Shown piece by piece: positions 1 through 7,794 of a stretch of 64,000 bases of DNA; the stretch's first letter is position 1, and every line of letters starts with the position of its first letter. Location: positions 868,001 to 932,000 of the forward strand of contig CBDDLR010000001.1 of NCBI GenBank assembly GCA_965230765.1, given 5' to 3'. The position numbers were made by a program, and so were the translations under genes. This DNA comes from Sunxiuqinia sp965230765. Lineage in GTDB: Bacteria > Bacteroidota > Bacteroidia > Bacteroidales > Prolixibacteraceae. The notes below the pieces were generated by a model. It ran no database searches. It was not told where the DNA came from and saw only the letters and a program-made list of their open reading frames with translations.

Positions 1-389
1 CTTGCAATTTGTTTCTGGCTACTTCTTCCTAAGAATGCTCTTTTTGAGCTACTTGATCTTCTTTTATGAGGCTTTTTAGTGATTGAGTGAAGCTTGATTA
101 ATTTCGAGGCTTTCATAATGGCCGTTTCCATTTCTGATGTAGCCGTCTGCCCGGTACCCGGATCGCTTGATTTATAAACAAGAAGCATCTTGGTATAATC
201 GTCCTCAACCGTTTCATTAATCCTGCTGACCCCGGATTTTAAACTTTCTTTGCCATTAAAAAGGATGTTGTAATGTGCGGTAAGATTGTGGTATGCACGG
301 TTAACCCGTGTGTTCTTTTCAACAGAACAACCAGCAATAACAATCAGCAAAAATGCCAGAAGAATGGGATATAATGATTTTTTACTCAA
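1..389 (-). CDS. SprE/PorW-like lipoprotein, N-terminal part (runs off window)
   Basis: Partial gene; about 129 residues are visible and the 3' part lies before base 1. The N-terminus is a lipoprotein signal peptide with a V-I-A-G-Cys box (Cys21), so an envelope lipoprotein is expected. The following NRAYHNLTAHYNILFNGKE segment resembles the start of SprE (Flavobacterium) and PorW (Porphyromonas), TPR lipoproteins needed for type IX secretion and gliding; the TPR region is outside the window. The start must be TTG at 389: an in-frame stop sits two codons upstream and no ATG precedes the signal peptide. GldH and a T9SS sorting domain elsewhere in the window agree with this reading. The family call comes from N-terminal resemblance only. 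Confidence 0.7.
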   Translation of the reverse strand, partial: MSKKSLYPILLAFLLIVIAGCSVEKNTRVNRAYHNLTAHYNILFNGKESLKSGVSRINETVEDDYTKMLLVYKSSDPGTGQTATSEMETAIMKASKLIKLHSITKKPHKRRSSSSKRAFLGRSSQKQIA

Positions 390-637
390 TCCGATTTATT
401 TTAACACTGTAGGATAAACAGAATAATCCAATTTATATTGTTTGCAAAGCCATGAAAAAGCTTCAATAAAAGCAGGTTTTTGCACGGATGGGAACTTTCC
501 GTGAAAGTACTTTCAATATTGACTTATGCAAGACTTTTAAAAGTTTACAATATTACAAAAAAACAGGTTAAAAAAATGAGCCATCCGGCTTTTAAATAAC
601 TGAATGGCTCACTTTAAATTTTGTATTTCAAATAATC

Positions 638-1753
638 TTATTTGCGACTTACTTTCACCTTTTTGGTTGGATCCATGTCTTTGTTCCTGATTTCGGTGTA
701 TTTGATGGTATTTGCAGCCAACTCCATAAACGCTTTTCCGGTAATGGAGCTTTCATCCAGGGCAGCAGGCTGTCCGTTGTCGCCACCTTCGCGAATTCCC
801 TGCACAATTGGAATCTGTCCCAATAGCGGCAATCCGGTTTCTTCAGCCATTTTTTTAGCACCTTCTTTCCCAAAAATGTAGTATTTATTGTCTGGCAATT
901 CTTCTGGTGTAAACCAGGCCATGTTCTCTACCAAACCAATTACCGGAACATCAACCGATTTACTCTGGAACATGTTTACCCCTTTTACCACATCTGCCAA
1001 AGCAACATCTTGTGGGGTTGAAACGATAACTGCCCCTGTCACCGGAACGGTCTGAACCAGGGTCAGGTGAATATCGCTTGTGCCTGGTGGCAGGTCAATT
1101 AGCAGATAATCCAACTCGCCCCAGCTGCCATCAGTAATGAGTTGTTTCAATGCATTGGATGCCATTGGCCCACGCCAGATTAGCGCATCTTCAACAGCCA
1201 CAAAAAAGCCAATGGAGAGAATCTTCACCCCGTGCTGTTCTACGGGAACGATTAGCTCACGTTCATCTACTTTTTCGCCGGTTGGGCGGATACCTTCTGC
1301 CCCAAACATTTTTGGAATAGACGGCCCATAAATGTCCGCATCAATCACACCAACTTTTGCGCCGGTTTTTGCCAATGCAACGGCCAGGTTGACCGCAACT
1401 GTAGATTTACCAACACCACCTTTCCCGGACGCTACTGCAAGTATGTTTTTCACTCCTGGCAAGATCGGACGCTCCATTTGGTGGATGGCCTTAGCGGTAA
1501 TATTTCCTTTTATCTCAACATCTTCTCCCAGTTCTTTCAGAATGGTTTCCTCGCAAGCCTTAATCACAGTGCCCATATTTGGATCATCGGAACGTTGAAA
1601 AACCAGTGAGAACGTTATTTTCTTTCCTGCAATTCGCACTTCCTGAACCATGTCCAGGTCAACAATATTTTCATTTCCTCCGGGGAATGTAATTCCTCGC
1701 AAAACATCAGTAACATGTTTTGGTACAATTAATTTTCGGGGATTTTCTGACAT
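638..1753 (-). CDS. Mrp/ApbC-family Fe-S carrier P-loop ATPase
   Basis: A 371-residue cytosolic P-loop ATPase of the Mrp/NBP35 family, which binds and transfers Fe-S clusters to apoproteins. An N-terminal MIP18/DUF59 domain spans about residues 8-90. The deviant Walker A GKGGVGKST is at 110-118 and DLPPGTSD at 220-227. The CxxC that bridges the cluster in ApbC/NBP35, expected just after ENMAWF (276-281), is absent: the segment reads TPEELPDNKYY. I recall the same substitution in other Bacteroidota Mrp proteins, so it may be lineage-typical. It is the last gene of a tight run and starts 12 bases after the ATL gene. Confidence 0.9.
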   Translation of the reverse strand: MSENPRKLIVPKHVTDVLRGITFPGGNENIVDLDMVQEVRIAGKKITFSLVFQRSDDPNMGTVIKACEETILKELGEDVEIKGNITAKAIHQMERPILPGVKNILAVASGKGGVGKSTVAVNLAVALAKTGAKVGVIDADIYGPSIPKMFGAEGIRPTGEKVDERELIVPVEQHGVKILSIGFFVAVEDALIWRGPMASNALKQLITDGSWGELDYLLIDLPPGTSDIHLTLVQTVPVTGAVIVSTPQDVALADVVKGVNMFQSKSVDVPVIGLVENMAWFTPEELPDNKYYIFGKEGAKKMAEETGLPLLGQIPIVQGIREGGDNGQPAALDESSITGKAFMELAANTIKYTEIRNKDMDPTKKVKVSRK

Positions 1754-1765
1754 TTTATTTTCGTT

Positions 1766-2098
1766 TTATTCAATATTTAATTCTGCAACCGGATCCCAAA
1801 ACACCGACTTAAAATCAATGATTTGATCATCCTCTATTTTTATTCCTTCGTTTTCCAGCAACTCCTGCATAACAGTTGGGCTTCCAAAATGATGTTTGCC
1901 AGTAAGCAAGCCTTTTGAATTGACCACCCTGTGTGCAGGAACGTATTCTTTGCAACTGTGTGCCTGGTTCATTGCCCAACCCACCATTCTTGCTGAACGT
2001 GCCGCACCCAAAAAACGGGCGATAGCTCCGTAGCTGGTCACTTTACCAGATGGCACCAGCCTGACAACTTGATATACACGTTCAAAAAAATCATCCAT
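1766..2098 (-). CDS. Alkyltransferase-like (ATL) DNA-lesion-binding protein
   Basis: A 110-residue protein matching the C-terminal DNA-binding domain of O6-alkylguanine-DNA methyltransferases. The active-site PCHR is replaced: PAHRV lies at residues 54-58 with Ala55 in place of the acceptor cysteine. Proteins of this type (Atl1, eAtl) cannot transfer the alkyl group; they bind O6-alkylguanine and hand it to nucleotide excision repair. The N-terminal Tyr/Arg-rich helix (GKVTSYGAIA, 18-27) is intact. It sits 3 bases after trmB and 12 before mrp, so it is probably co-transcribed with both. The family is confident; the repair role is inferred from it. Confidence 0.87.
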   Translation of the reverse strand: MDDFFERVYQVVRLVPSGKVTSYGAIARFLGAARSARMVGWAMNQAHSCKEYVPAHRVVNSKGLLTGKHHFGSPTVMQELLENEGIKIEDDQIIDFKSVFWDPVAELNIE

Positions 2099-2101
2099 GA
2101 T

Positions 2102-2842
2102 TTATTCACGGGCAGTACGCCCAAAACTACGGTACAAATCTTTTTCAATCTCAACATCAGGTTCACGGAAGGGTTCATTATGGCTGAGCTGAAATGACAA
2201 ATATTTAATATTGATGCCCCGTTCCCTCCACTGTTTTTCGTAGAAAGTCTGAATAGAAAGAACATCGTCAAGCAATTCTGAATTATATAAATCATCGGTA
2301 TTGGCAAGAATATTCAACCCATTTTCCTTTACCATTTCCAGCGTGTATTGATACTGAAAATTGCTGTCGGTTTTCAGGTGAATGATTCCATCTTTTAGCA
2401 AAAGTTTTCGGTACATCTCCATGAAATTGGCTGCAGTGAGGCGCTTCCGTGTTTTCTTCATCTGCGGATCAGGAAAGGTCAGCCAGACTTCTGAAACTTC
2501 TTCTTCTGCAAAAAAACGGTTGATGATTTCAATATTGGTCCTCAAAAAACCTACATTTTTCATTCCTTTTTCAAATGCCAACTTTGAGCCTTTCCACATG
2601 CGTGCCCCTTTAATATCGACACCCACGAAGTTTTTATCCGGAAAACGTTCCGCCAGTGCCACCGTATATTCTCCTTTACCACAGCCCAACTCCAAAATCA
2701 AGGGGTTGTTGTTTTTGAAGAAAGTGCTTGCCCACTTTCCTTTTAGCTCATGGTCATTATTTTCAATTTGGTGGTAAGGTGCCTGAACGACATGCTCGTA
2801 TTCAGCCATTTCGGCAAACTTGGCTAACTTATTCTTGCTCAC
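2102..2842 (-). CDS. trmB: tRNA (guanine-N7-)-methyltransferase TrmB
   Basis: A 246-residue SAM-dependent methyltransferase predicted to form m7G46 in the variable loop of tRNAs. The SAM site LELGCGKGEYT is at about 50-60, and the TrmB signature TFPDPQMKKTRKR at 121-133 carries the catalytic Asp and tRNA-binding basic residues. Length is normal for the family. It starts 5 bases after gldH ends and is followed within 3 bases by the ATL gene, so it belongs to the ricT-gldH-trmB-atl-mrp run. Confidence 0.95.
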   Translation of the reverse strand: MSKNKLAKFAEMAEYEHVVQAPYHQIENNDHELKGKWASTFFKNNNPLILELGCGKGEYTVALAERFPDKNFVGVDIKGARMWKGSKLAFEKGMKNVGFLRTNIEIINRFFAEEEVSEVWLTFPDPQMKKTRKRLTAANFMEMYRKLLLKDGIIHLKTDSNFQYQYTLEMVKENGLNILANTDDLYNSELLDDVLSIQTFYEKQWRERGINIKYLSFQLSHNEPFREPDVEIEKDLYRSFGRTARE

Positions 2843-2847
2843 CTCGT

Positions 2848-3309
2848 TTATTTTTGTTTTTCAATTCGAATACCCACATCGTGGATGCCTTTTAAAACAT
2901 CAGCCCGCATACCATGCTGGATGCTAAATGTATATTCCCCTTCTTCAGAGAAAAAGACTTGTTGCCGATATAAAAAACGACTATCGTAAAGATCGCCAAT
3001 CCCACTTCCCTTCCATCTTCCTGATTTTTCAGCTAAAGTAAATTCAACTGTATCAACCAGTTTTTCCCCGGAAGGAGAATTGATAGTTAGAAACAACCAA
3101 AGGTTACTGTTTGGGTAGTTGCCCTTGTTGCGAATATTCATGTAAATATTATGATGCTGAGCCGTATCCGCAGGGTTGACCGAGAATACAAGTACGGAAT
3201 CTTTATTCCAACCGTCCTTCCCAATGGTTTTGTAATCATCAAACACCCGATTACTGTCGCATGCAAACAATGCCAATCCCAAAACAAAAACACTGATCAA
3301 CTTCTTCAT
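2848..3309 (-). CDS. gldH: Gliding motility lipoprotein GldH
   Basis: A 153-residue predicted lipoprotein. The signal peptide (1-16) ends in L-F-A-Cys17, and the mature chain is beta-rich with motifs typical of GldH (N-terminal VFDDYK, C-terminal HDVGIRIEK). GldH is required for gliding in Flavobacterium, though homologues also occur in non-gliding Bacteroidota. The frame stays open upstream to 3513, but the ATG at 3309 places the signal peptide exactly at the N-terminus and leaves a 4-base gap after ricT; the longer reading would overlap ricT by about 200 bases. The ricT-gldH neighbourhood supports the call. Confidence 0.88.
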   Translation of the reverse strand: MKKLISVFVLGLALFACDSNRVFDDYKTIGKDGWNKDSVLVFSVNPADTAQHHNIYMNIRNKGNYPNSNLWLFLTINSPSGEKLVDTVEFTLAEKSGRWKGSGIGDLYDSRFLYRQQVFFSEEGEYTFSIQHGMRADVLKGIHDVGIRIEKQK

Positions 3310-3313
3310 CTTC

Positions 3314-4492
3314 TTATTTCTTATTGGTGTTTTGTTTTTGCCGTTGTTGGTTTCCCTGATTATTTTGGTTGCCACCCCTTCCCTGCCTTTTCTTTGAATA
3401 CCTTTTTTTATTTCTGGAACGTCGGGGTTCATCAAAGCGGGTAAGGCTTTCCTGCGACAAGACCACTTCAAACTCTTTCTTTTGTGCAGAATGGCGAGAA
3501 CTGCCATTTTCATGCCGGATCAGTTTCTCTACTTTCTTGCCACGCTTGTTCAAACGAATGATTTCTTTTGCACGATCAACCGAGATTGCAACCGGAGCTG
3601 AAGGGTGGTCACCTTTTAAGGTGTACCATAAAGTTCGGTTAAACACATCTGCTTTGAAGAAACCATAATTCCCGTCTTCAGTTTCAAGCTGAACATTATG
3701 CGATGGAAAATCTTTTTGGGCATCTATGTATGAGTCCACTTCAAAATTCAAACAACATTTCAGCTTACCACACTGTCCGGCAAGCTTTTGCGGGTTGAGT
3801 GAAATCTCCTGGTAACGGGCTGCATTGGTGGTTACCGAAACAAAGTTACCAACCCAGGTAGCACAACAAAGTTCCCTGCCACAAGGGCCAATTCCGCCAA
3901 TACGCCCAGCTTCCTGACGAGCACCAATCTGTTTCATCTCGATGCGGATGCGGAAGGTTTCAGCCAGCACTTTTATGAGCTGTCGGAAATCAACCCGACC
4001 ATCGGCTATGTAGTAAAAAATGGCTTTTGTGCGGTCTCCCTGGTACTCCACATCACCAATTTTCATATCCAGCTCCAGTTCGGTAGCAATTTGTCGCGAC
4101 TTGATCATGGTACTGTGTTCCAAGCCCATAGCCTCTTCCCATTTGTCGATATCAACTTGTTTGGCTTTGCGGTACACTTTGCGAAGTTCGCCATTTACCA
4201 AAGTCACTTTGTGCTTTTTCATCTGCGATTGTACCAAATCGCCAACCAAAGTCACAATACCAATATCATGCCCGGGATTTGCTTCAACAGCAACGATGTC
4301 ACCAGTTTTTAATTTTAAATTATTTACGTTTCGAAAATAATCTTTACGTGTATTTTTGAACCGGACCTCAACAACATCCTCACGATTTGACATGTTGATA
4401 ACATCTTCCAGCCAATCGTGAACCTCAAGTTTAGAACATGTTCCTGCCTGCTGCTTGCAACATCCCCGGTTAATTAATAAGCTTTCATCCAT
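3314..4492 (-). CDS. ricT: PSP1-domain protein, RicT (YaaT) family
   Basis: A 392-residue cytosolic PSP1-domain protein. In Bacillus, RicT works in the RicAFT complex, which carries Fe-S clusters and affects RNA processing; the role in Bacteroidota is less clear. Conserved cysteines appear as PCGRELCC (Cys204, 209, 210) and CGKLKCC (Cys241, 246, 247), with three more near the N-terminus (11, 12, 19). After about residue 355 the chain becomes a basic Arg/Lys/Gln/Asn-rich tail (GGNQNNQGNQQRQ), likely disordered and possibly nucleic-acid binding. It is the first gene of the tight run; gldH follows after 4 bases. Confidence 0.88.
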   Translation of the reverse strand: MDESLLINRGCCKQQAGTCSKLEVHDWLEDVINMSNREDVVEVRFKNTRKDYFRNVNNLKLKTGDIVAVEANPGHDIGIVTLVGDLVQSQMKKHKVTLVNGELRKVYRKAKQVDIDKWEEAMGLEHSTMIKSRQIATELELDMKIGDVEYQGDRTKAIFYYIADGRVDFRQLIKVLAETFRIRIEMKQIGARQEAGRIGGIGPCGRELCCATWVGNFVSVTTNAARYQEISLNPQKLAGQCGKLKCCLNFEVDSYIDAQKDFPSHNVQLETEDGNYGFFKADVFNRTLWYTLKGDHPSAPVAISVDRAKEIIRLNKRGKKVEKLIRHENGSSRHSAQKKEFEVVLSQESLTRFDEPRRSRNKKRYSKKRQGRGGNQNNQGNQQRQKQNTNKK

Positions 4493-4806
4493 ATTTTTGT
4501 CTCGTTTACTGTCTCAGTTTTAATTAGAAAACAGTAAGAAATGTGTACAAAAATAGTTATTAATGCTGAGATACAAAGCCAAGCACTTGTGTAACATCAA
4601 AAACCGGGAAAATTAAGAGATTGTCCAAAAAGTAATTAGACGTGACTTTTTGCTTGCAATTTGAAGATTTTGAAGTTTATTACCCCACCAAACCTCCCCT
4701 AAAGCGGAAGGCTTAAAAAAGTCCCCCTTAGGGGTAAACTACAAGTGGTTATTTACAAATTGAGAGTTCACATCTTTTAAAATCCAACTTGAGATTCTAA
4801 CTTTAC
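4493..4806. other. Gap between holB and ricT with a degenerate repeat-like element
   Basis: No coding frame is convincing here. Bases 4681-4736 are bounded by TACCCC and GGGGTA in inverted orientation and contain CCCC-TTA-GGGG (4724-4734). This looks like a remnant of the C/G-rich dispersed palindromic repeats common between Bacteroidota genes. The rest is AT-rich and should hold the ricT promoter, but I see no clear TAnnTTTG element on the minus strand. Confidence 0.4.
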
Positions 4807-5931
4807 CTACTTCCTTATCAGCTTTACAATTTTTAGTGACAGGTCTGTAAAAATGATGCGTGGGTTTCCATTCATCGCAATATGTTTGAAGGCTTCCTCC
4901 AACTCATTAGTAATGGAGAGAATATTTCGTTCGTTAATGAATGGCGAAAAACGACTGGAGAAAGCTTGCTCTTCATCATCCATAAAAACCAGCTCTTTGG
5001 TTTTCAGGTTATTCACAAAATTTTCGCGAACAAGTGATAATGAATACTGAAGAAATGTTTTTTGGCGCTCCCGCCCAATGGTTGAAACTTCATTCACCCA
5101 CTGAAATAATTCCAGAAACTTACGGCCATACGAAAATCGCATCAGTTCTTTAAAACATTCCAGGTTATACTGGCTGTGTTCATCTGGCTCCAGCAACAGG
5201 TTGGCTTTACGAAAATTGCCCCTGCTCAGGTGAACCAGGTTTTGCAAATCACGTCCTTCCGCCTCAGGAACTTCACTCAATGCCTGCTCCATTTCGTTGG
5301 CAGAAATGGATGGTATTTTGATTAGCTGACAACGTGACCGAATGGTTGAAATGATGCCTTCTTCATTTTCAGTCACCAGCAAAAACAAGGTTTTTTCGGG
5401 TGGTTCTTCAATCATCTTAAGCAGCTTGTTAGCACAGGCAATGTGCATCTTTTCTGGCATCCAGATGATCATGACCTTAAACTCCGACTCGAACGATTTC
5501 AAACTCAACTTTCGGATGATCTCTTCACTTTGGTGGGCATAAATCAGACCTTGTGCATTTTCAACACCAATATAATCAAACCAGTCTTCCAGGTTTTGAT
5601 AGGCACTTTTCTGAATGAATTTGCGCCATTCTTCGATGAAATTATCGCTAACCGGTTCTTTAAATTTCGGTGTTTTAACCACCGGAAAAACAAAGTGCAA
5701 ATCGGGATGGATCAGCTTCTGGTATTTTTTGCAGGAAGAACAATTCCCACACGAGTCACCTCCCTGCTTGTCAAGACAAGAAACGTATTGTGCATAAGCC
5801 AGTGCCAATGCCAGGTTACCGGAACCTTCCGGTCCTGAAAATAACTGCGCATGACTAATCCGCTGCTCATCAACCGAGCGGGTTAAACGTTCTTTGGTGG
5901 CTTGTTGCCCAATCACATCCTTAAAAAACAT
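4807..5931 (-). CDS. holB: DNA polymerase III subunit delta' (clamp loader)
   Basis: A 374-residue AAA+ clamp-loader subunit. The N-terminal RFC box (FKDVIGQQ) is followed by a degenerate P-loop GPEGSGN at 33-39, where Asn replaces the catalytic Lys, as expected for a delta' subunit that does not hydrolyse ATP. A zinc module with Cys52, Cys61, Cys64 and Cys67 follows. The AAA+ core ends near 210, then a helical collar domain. It lies upstream of ricT on the same strand, separated by a 314-base gap. Confidence 0.9.
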   Translation of the reverse strand: MFFKDVIGQQATKERLTRSVDEQRISHAQLFSGPEGSGNLALALAYAQYVSCLDKQGGDSCGNCSSCKKYQKLIHPDLHFVFPVVKTPKFKEPVSDNFIEEWRKFIQKSAYQNLEDWFDYIGVENAQGLIYAHQSEEIIRKLSLKSFESEFKVMIIWMPEKMHIACANKLLKMIEEPPEKTLFLLVTENEEGIISTIRSRCQLIKIPSISANEMEQALSEVPEAEGRDLQNLVHLSRGNFRKANLLLEPDEHSQYNLECFKELMRFSYGRKFLELFQWVNEVSTIGRERQKTFLQYSLSLVRENFVNNLKTKELVFMDDEEQAFSSRFSPFINERNILSITNELEEAFKHIAMNGNPRIIFTDLSLKIVKLIRK

Positions 5932-6078
5932 AGGCGATTTTTGAGTTTAGCAAAAATAATAAAACCAATATGAAATCCAGATTTTGGTGGGGAAAGTTAT
6001 TAGCTGAAAGCAGAAATCCCAGAATTAAAAGCAAAACCCGAGCACGTATCAATCACCCAAGAACAGATTCCGAATCAA

Positions 6079-6096
6079 TTCCGATAGTTATCGGAA
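6079..6096. repeat. Short inverted repeat TTCCGATA-GT-TATCGGAA
   Basis: Perfect 8-base arms with a 2-base centre, inside the holB/pgk intergenic region. The CCGATA...TATCGG form resembles a small palindrome I recall as dispersed in many Bacteroidota genomes. It has no T-run, so an intrinsic terminator is unlikely. Confidence 0.6.
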
Positions 6097-6206
6097 CGGA
6101 ATGACTCGACAATAGAGTATGGACAACAAATGTCATCTATTGGCTACAAATGACAATGAATAGCAAATATCCAATGTAGAATAATCAATTATGAATATCC
6201 TAAAAA

Positions 6207-6304
6207 CCCGAAACTCGTAACACGCAACCCGCAACCCGTAACCCGAAACCTGAAACCCGAAACCCGAAACCCGAAACCCGAAACCCGAAACCCGAAACCC
6301 GAAA
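6207..6304. repeat. Heptanucleotide tandem array, 14 units of CCCGAAA type
   Basis: Read on the plus strand there are exactly 14 units of 7 bases. The first seven vary (CCCGAAA, CTCGTAA, CACGCAA, CCCGCAA, CCCGTAA, CCCGAAA, CCTGAAA) and the last seven are perfect CCCGAAA (6256-6304). The array ends 112 bases before the pgk start codon and 71 before its -7 element. Perfect units at one end and decayed units at the other suggest recent slippage expansion on the pgk side. The effect on expression is unknown. Confidence 0.95.
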
Positions 6305-6375
6305 ACCCAACTTTACGCCAACATTAATTAATTGCTGAAAGGTTTTTGGTGCAGATAGCGAACTGATCTTTTTCG

Positions 6376-6383
6376 TATCTTTG
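6376..6383 (+). promoter_or_regulatory. Bacteroidota-type -7 promoter element for pgk
   Basis: TATCTTTG fits the TAnnTTTG -7 consensus of the Bacteroidota primary sigma factor and lies 33 bases before the pgk ATG. No TTG is seen at the usual -33 spacing. Confidence 0.6.
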
Positions 6384-6416
6384 GACACGATTTTTAAGAA
6401 CCAAAAACATACCATT

Positions 6417-7604
6417 ATGCAAACAATTGATACATTCAATTTTTCTGGTAAAAAGGCCATTATCCGTGTTGATTTTAACGTGCCTTTAAATGATCAATTT
6501 GAAATTACAGACGATACCCGTATCCGCGCAGCTTTACCAACCATTCAAAAAATATTGAAAGACGGTGGTGCTGTTGTTTTGATGTCGCACCTGGGACGTC
6601 CAAAAGCCGGTCCGGAAGATAAATTTTCTTTGAAACATGTTGTTGCCCGCCTTTCTGAACTTCTTGAACAAGATGTAAAATTCGTTGACGACTGTATTGG
6701 CAAGAAAGTTATTGAAGCCAAAGCAGCTCTGCAAATGGGAGAAGTTCTGTTGCTTGAAAACCTTCGTTTTTACCAGGCAGAACACAAAGACAAAGAGGCA
6801 ATGCCTGGATTCGCACAACAACTTGCTGAAGGTTGCGATGTATATGTAAACGATGCATTTGGTACTGCTCACCGTAGCCACGCTTCAACAGCGGTTATTG
6901 CTCAATATTTTGATATAAAAATGCCTGGCTACCTGCTTGACAAAGAAATTAAATTCCTGGGCGATTCAGTTGCTAACCCTACAAAACCATTTGTTGCAAT
7001 CGTTGGTGGTGCAAAAGTTTCTGGCAAACTGGAAGTATTGAAGTCATTGCTTGAAAAAGTTGATACGATCTTGATTGGTGGCGGTATGGCTTATACGTTC
7101 CTAAAAGCACAAGGACACGAAATTGGCAACTCATTGGTTGAAGAAGAACTGATTGACACTGCAAAACAAATTTTGGTTGACGCTGAAGCTAAGGGTGTAA
7201 ACTTCATGCTTCCTGTTGATAACCTTGCTGCTGACAAATTCGATAACGATGCGGACATCCAGGTGGTAGGTGTTGAAATTCCTGTAGGCAGAATGGCATT
7301 AGATGTAGGCCCTAAAACAATTGAGGCATATGCTGCTGAAATAGCAGGTGCTAAAACTGTTGTTTGGAATGGCCCAATGGGATGTTTCGAAATGCCTAAT
7401 TTCGCAAAAGGTACATTCGGAGTTTGCGAAGCGGTTGCTGCTTCTGATTCCATCTCAATTATTGGTGGTGGCGATTCAGTTTCTGCAGTAAACAAAAGTG
7501 GTTTGGCTGACAAAATGAGCCACATCTCAACTGGAGGTGGTGCTTCATTGGAATTCCTTGAAGGAAAAGTTCTTCCTGGAGTAGCAGCTGTAAGTGGAAA
7601 CTAA
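6417..7604 (+). CDS. pgk: Phosphoglycerate kinase
   Basis: A 395-residue monomeric phosphoglycerate kinase, which transfers phosphate between 1,3-bisphosphoglycerate and ADP in glycolysis. The N-terminal RVDFNVPL substrate motif, SHLGRPKAG, and the C-terminal WNGPMGCFE and GGGDSVSA nucleotide-domain motifs are all present. The frame is open from 6381, but the start at 6417 follows the TATCTTTG promoter and gives the family N-terminus (IDTFNFSGKKAIIRVDFN). Monocistronic: a strong terminator follows at 7634. Confidence 0.97.
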   Translation: MQTIDTFNFSGKKAIIRVDFNVPLNDQFEITDDTRIRAALPTIQKILKDGGAVVLMSHLGRPKAGPEDKFSLKHVVARLSELLEQDVKFVDDCIGKKVIEAKAALQMGEVLLLENLRFYQAEHKDKEAMPGFAQQLAEGCDVYVNDAFGTAHRSHASTAVIAQYFDIKMPGYLLDKEIKFLGDSVANPTKPFVAIVGGAKVSGKLEVLKSLLEKVDTILIGGGMAYTFLKAQGHEIGNSLVEEELIDTAKQILVDAEAKGVNFMLPVDNLAADKFDNDADIQVVGVEIPVGRMALDVGPKTIEAYAAEIAGAKTVVWNGPMGCFEMPNFAKGTFGVCEAVAASDSISIIGGGDSVSAVNKSGLADKMSHISTGGGASLEFLEGKVLPGVAAVSGN

Positions 7605-7633
7605 AAACCATTCACTCACAATATTTTCCAAAG

Positions 7634-7661
7634 AGCCTGGTAATTTTTGCCAGGCTTTTTT
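7634..7661 (+). terminator. Intrinsic terminator of pgk
   Basis: AGCCTGG (7634-7640), a 9-base loop, CCAGGCT (7650-7656), then a T-run. It lies 30 bases after the pgk stop codon. Confidence 0.85.
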
Positions 7662-7733
7662 ATCATTTCACGAAACTTTTTACTCCCTTAAATCCTTCCC
7701 CTTACAGCCCTTCAATCTTTTTACTTTTTCTTC

Positions 7734-7762
7734 TTGTTTTCAGAAAGAAAAGATTATCTTTG
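7734..7762 (+). promoter_or_regulatory. Promoter of rpsP
   Basis: TTG at 7734-7736, 18 bases, then TATCTTTG at 7755-7762. This fits the -33 TTG / -7 TAnnTTTG pattern and lies 32 bases before the rpsP start. Confidence 0.65.
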
Positions 7763-7794
7763 CGCCACATTTTTAATAACTAAATTAAAATTCA

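Larger units (their letters stand above)
5932..6416. other. Intergenic region between divergent holB and pgk
   Basis: A 485-base region with no credible gene. It holds the inverted repeat TTCCGATA-GT-TATCGGAA (6079-6096), a heptanucleotide tandem array (6207-6304) and the pgk promoter element (6376-6383). A minus-strand reading frame across the array only translates the repeat (Gly-Phe-Arg-Val-Ser-type residues) and is not a gene. Confidence 0.75.

Noticed and set aside
6200..6460. Minus-strand 86-codon frame across the heptamer array
   Set aside because: It only translates the repeat into Gly/Phe/Arg/Val/Ser motifs and overlaps the pgk start; a 7-base repeat read in threes gives a spurious open frame.
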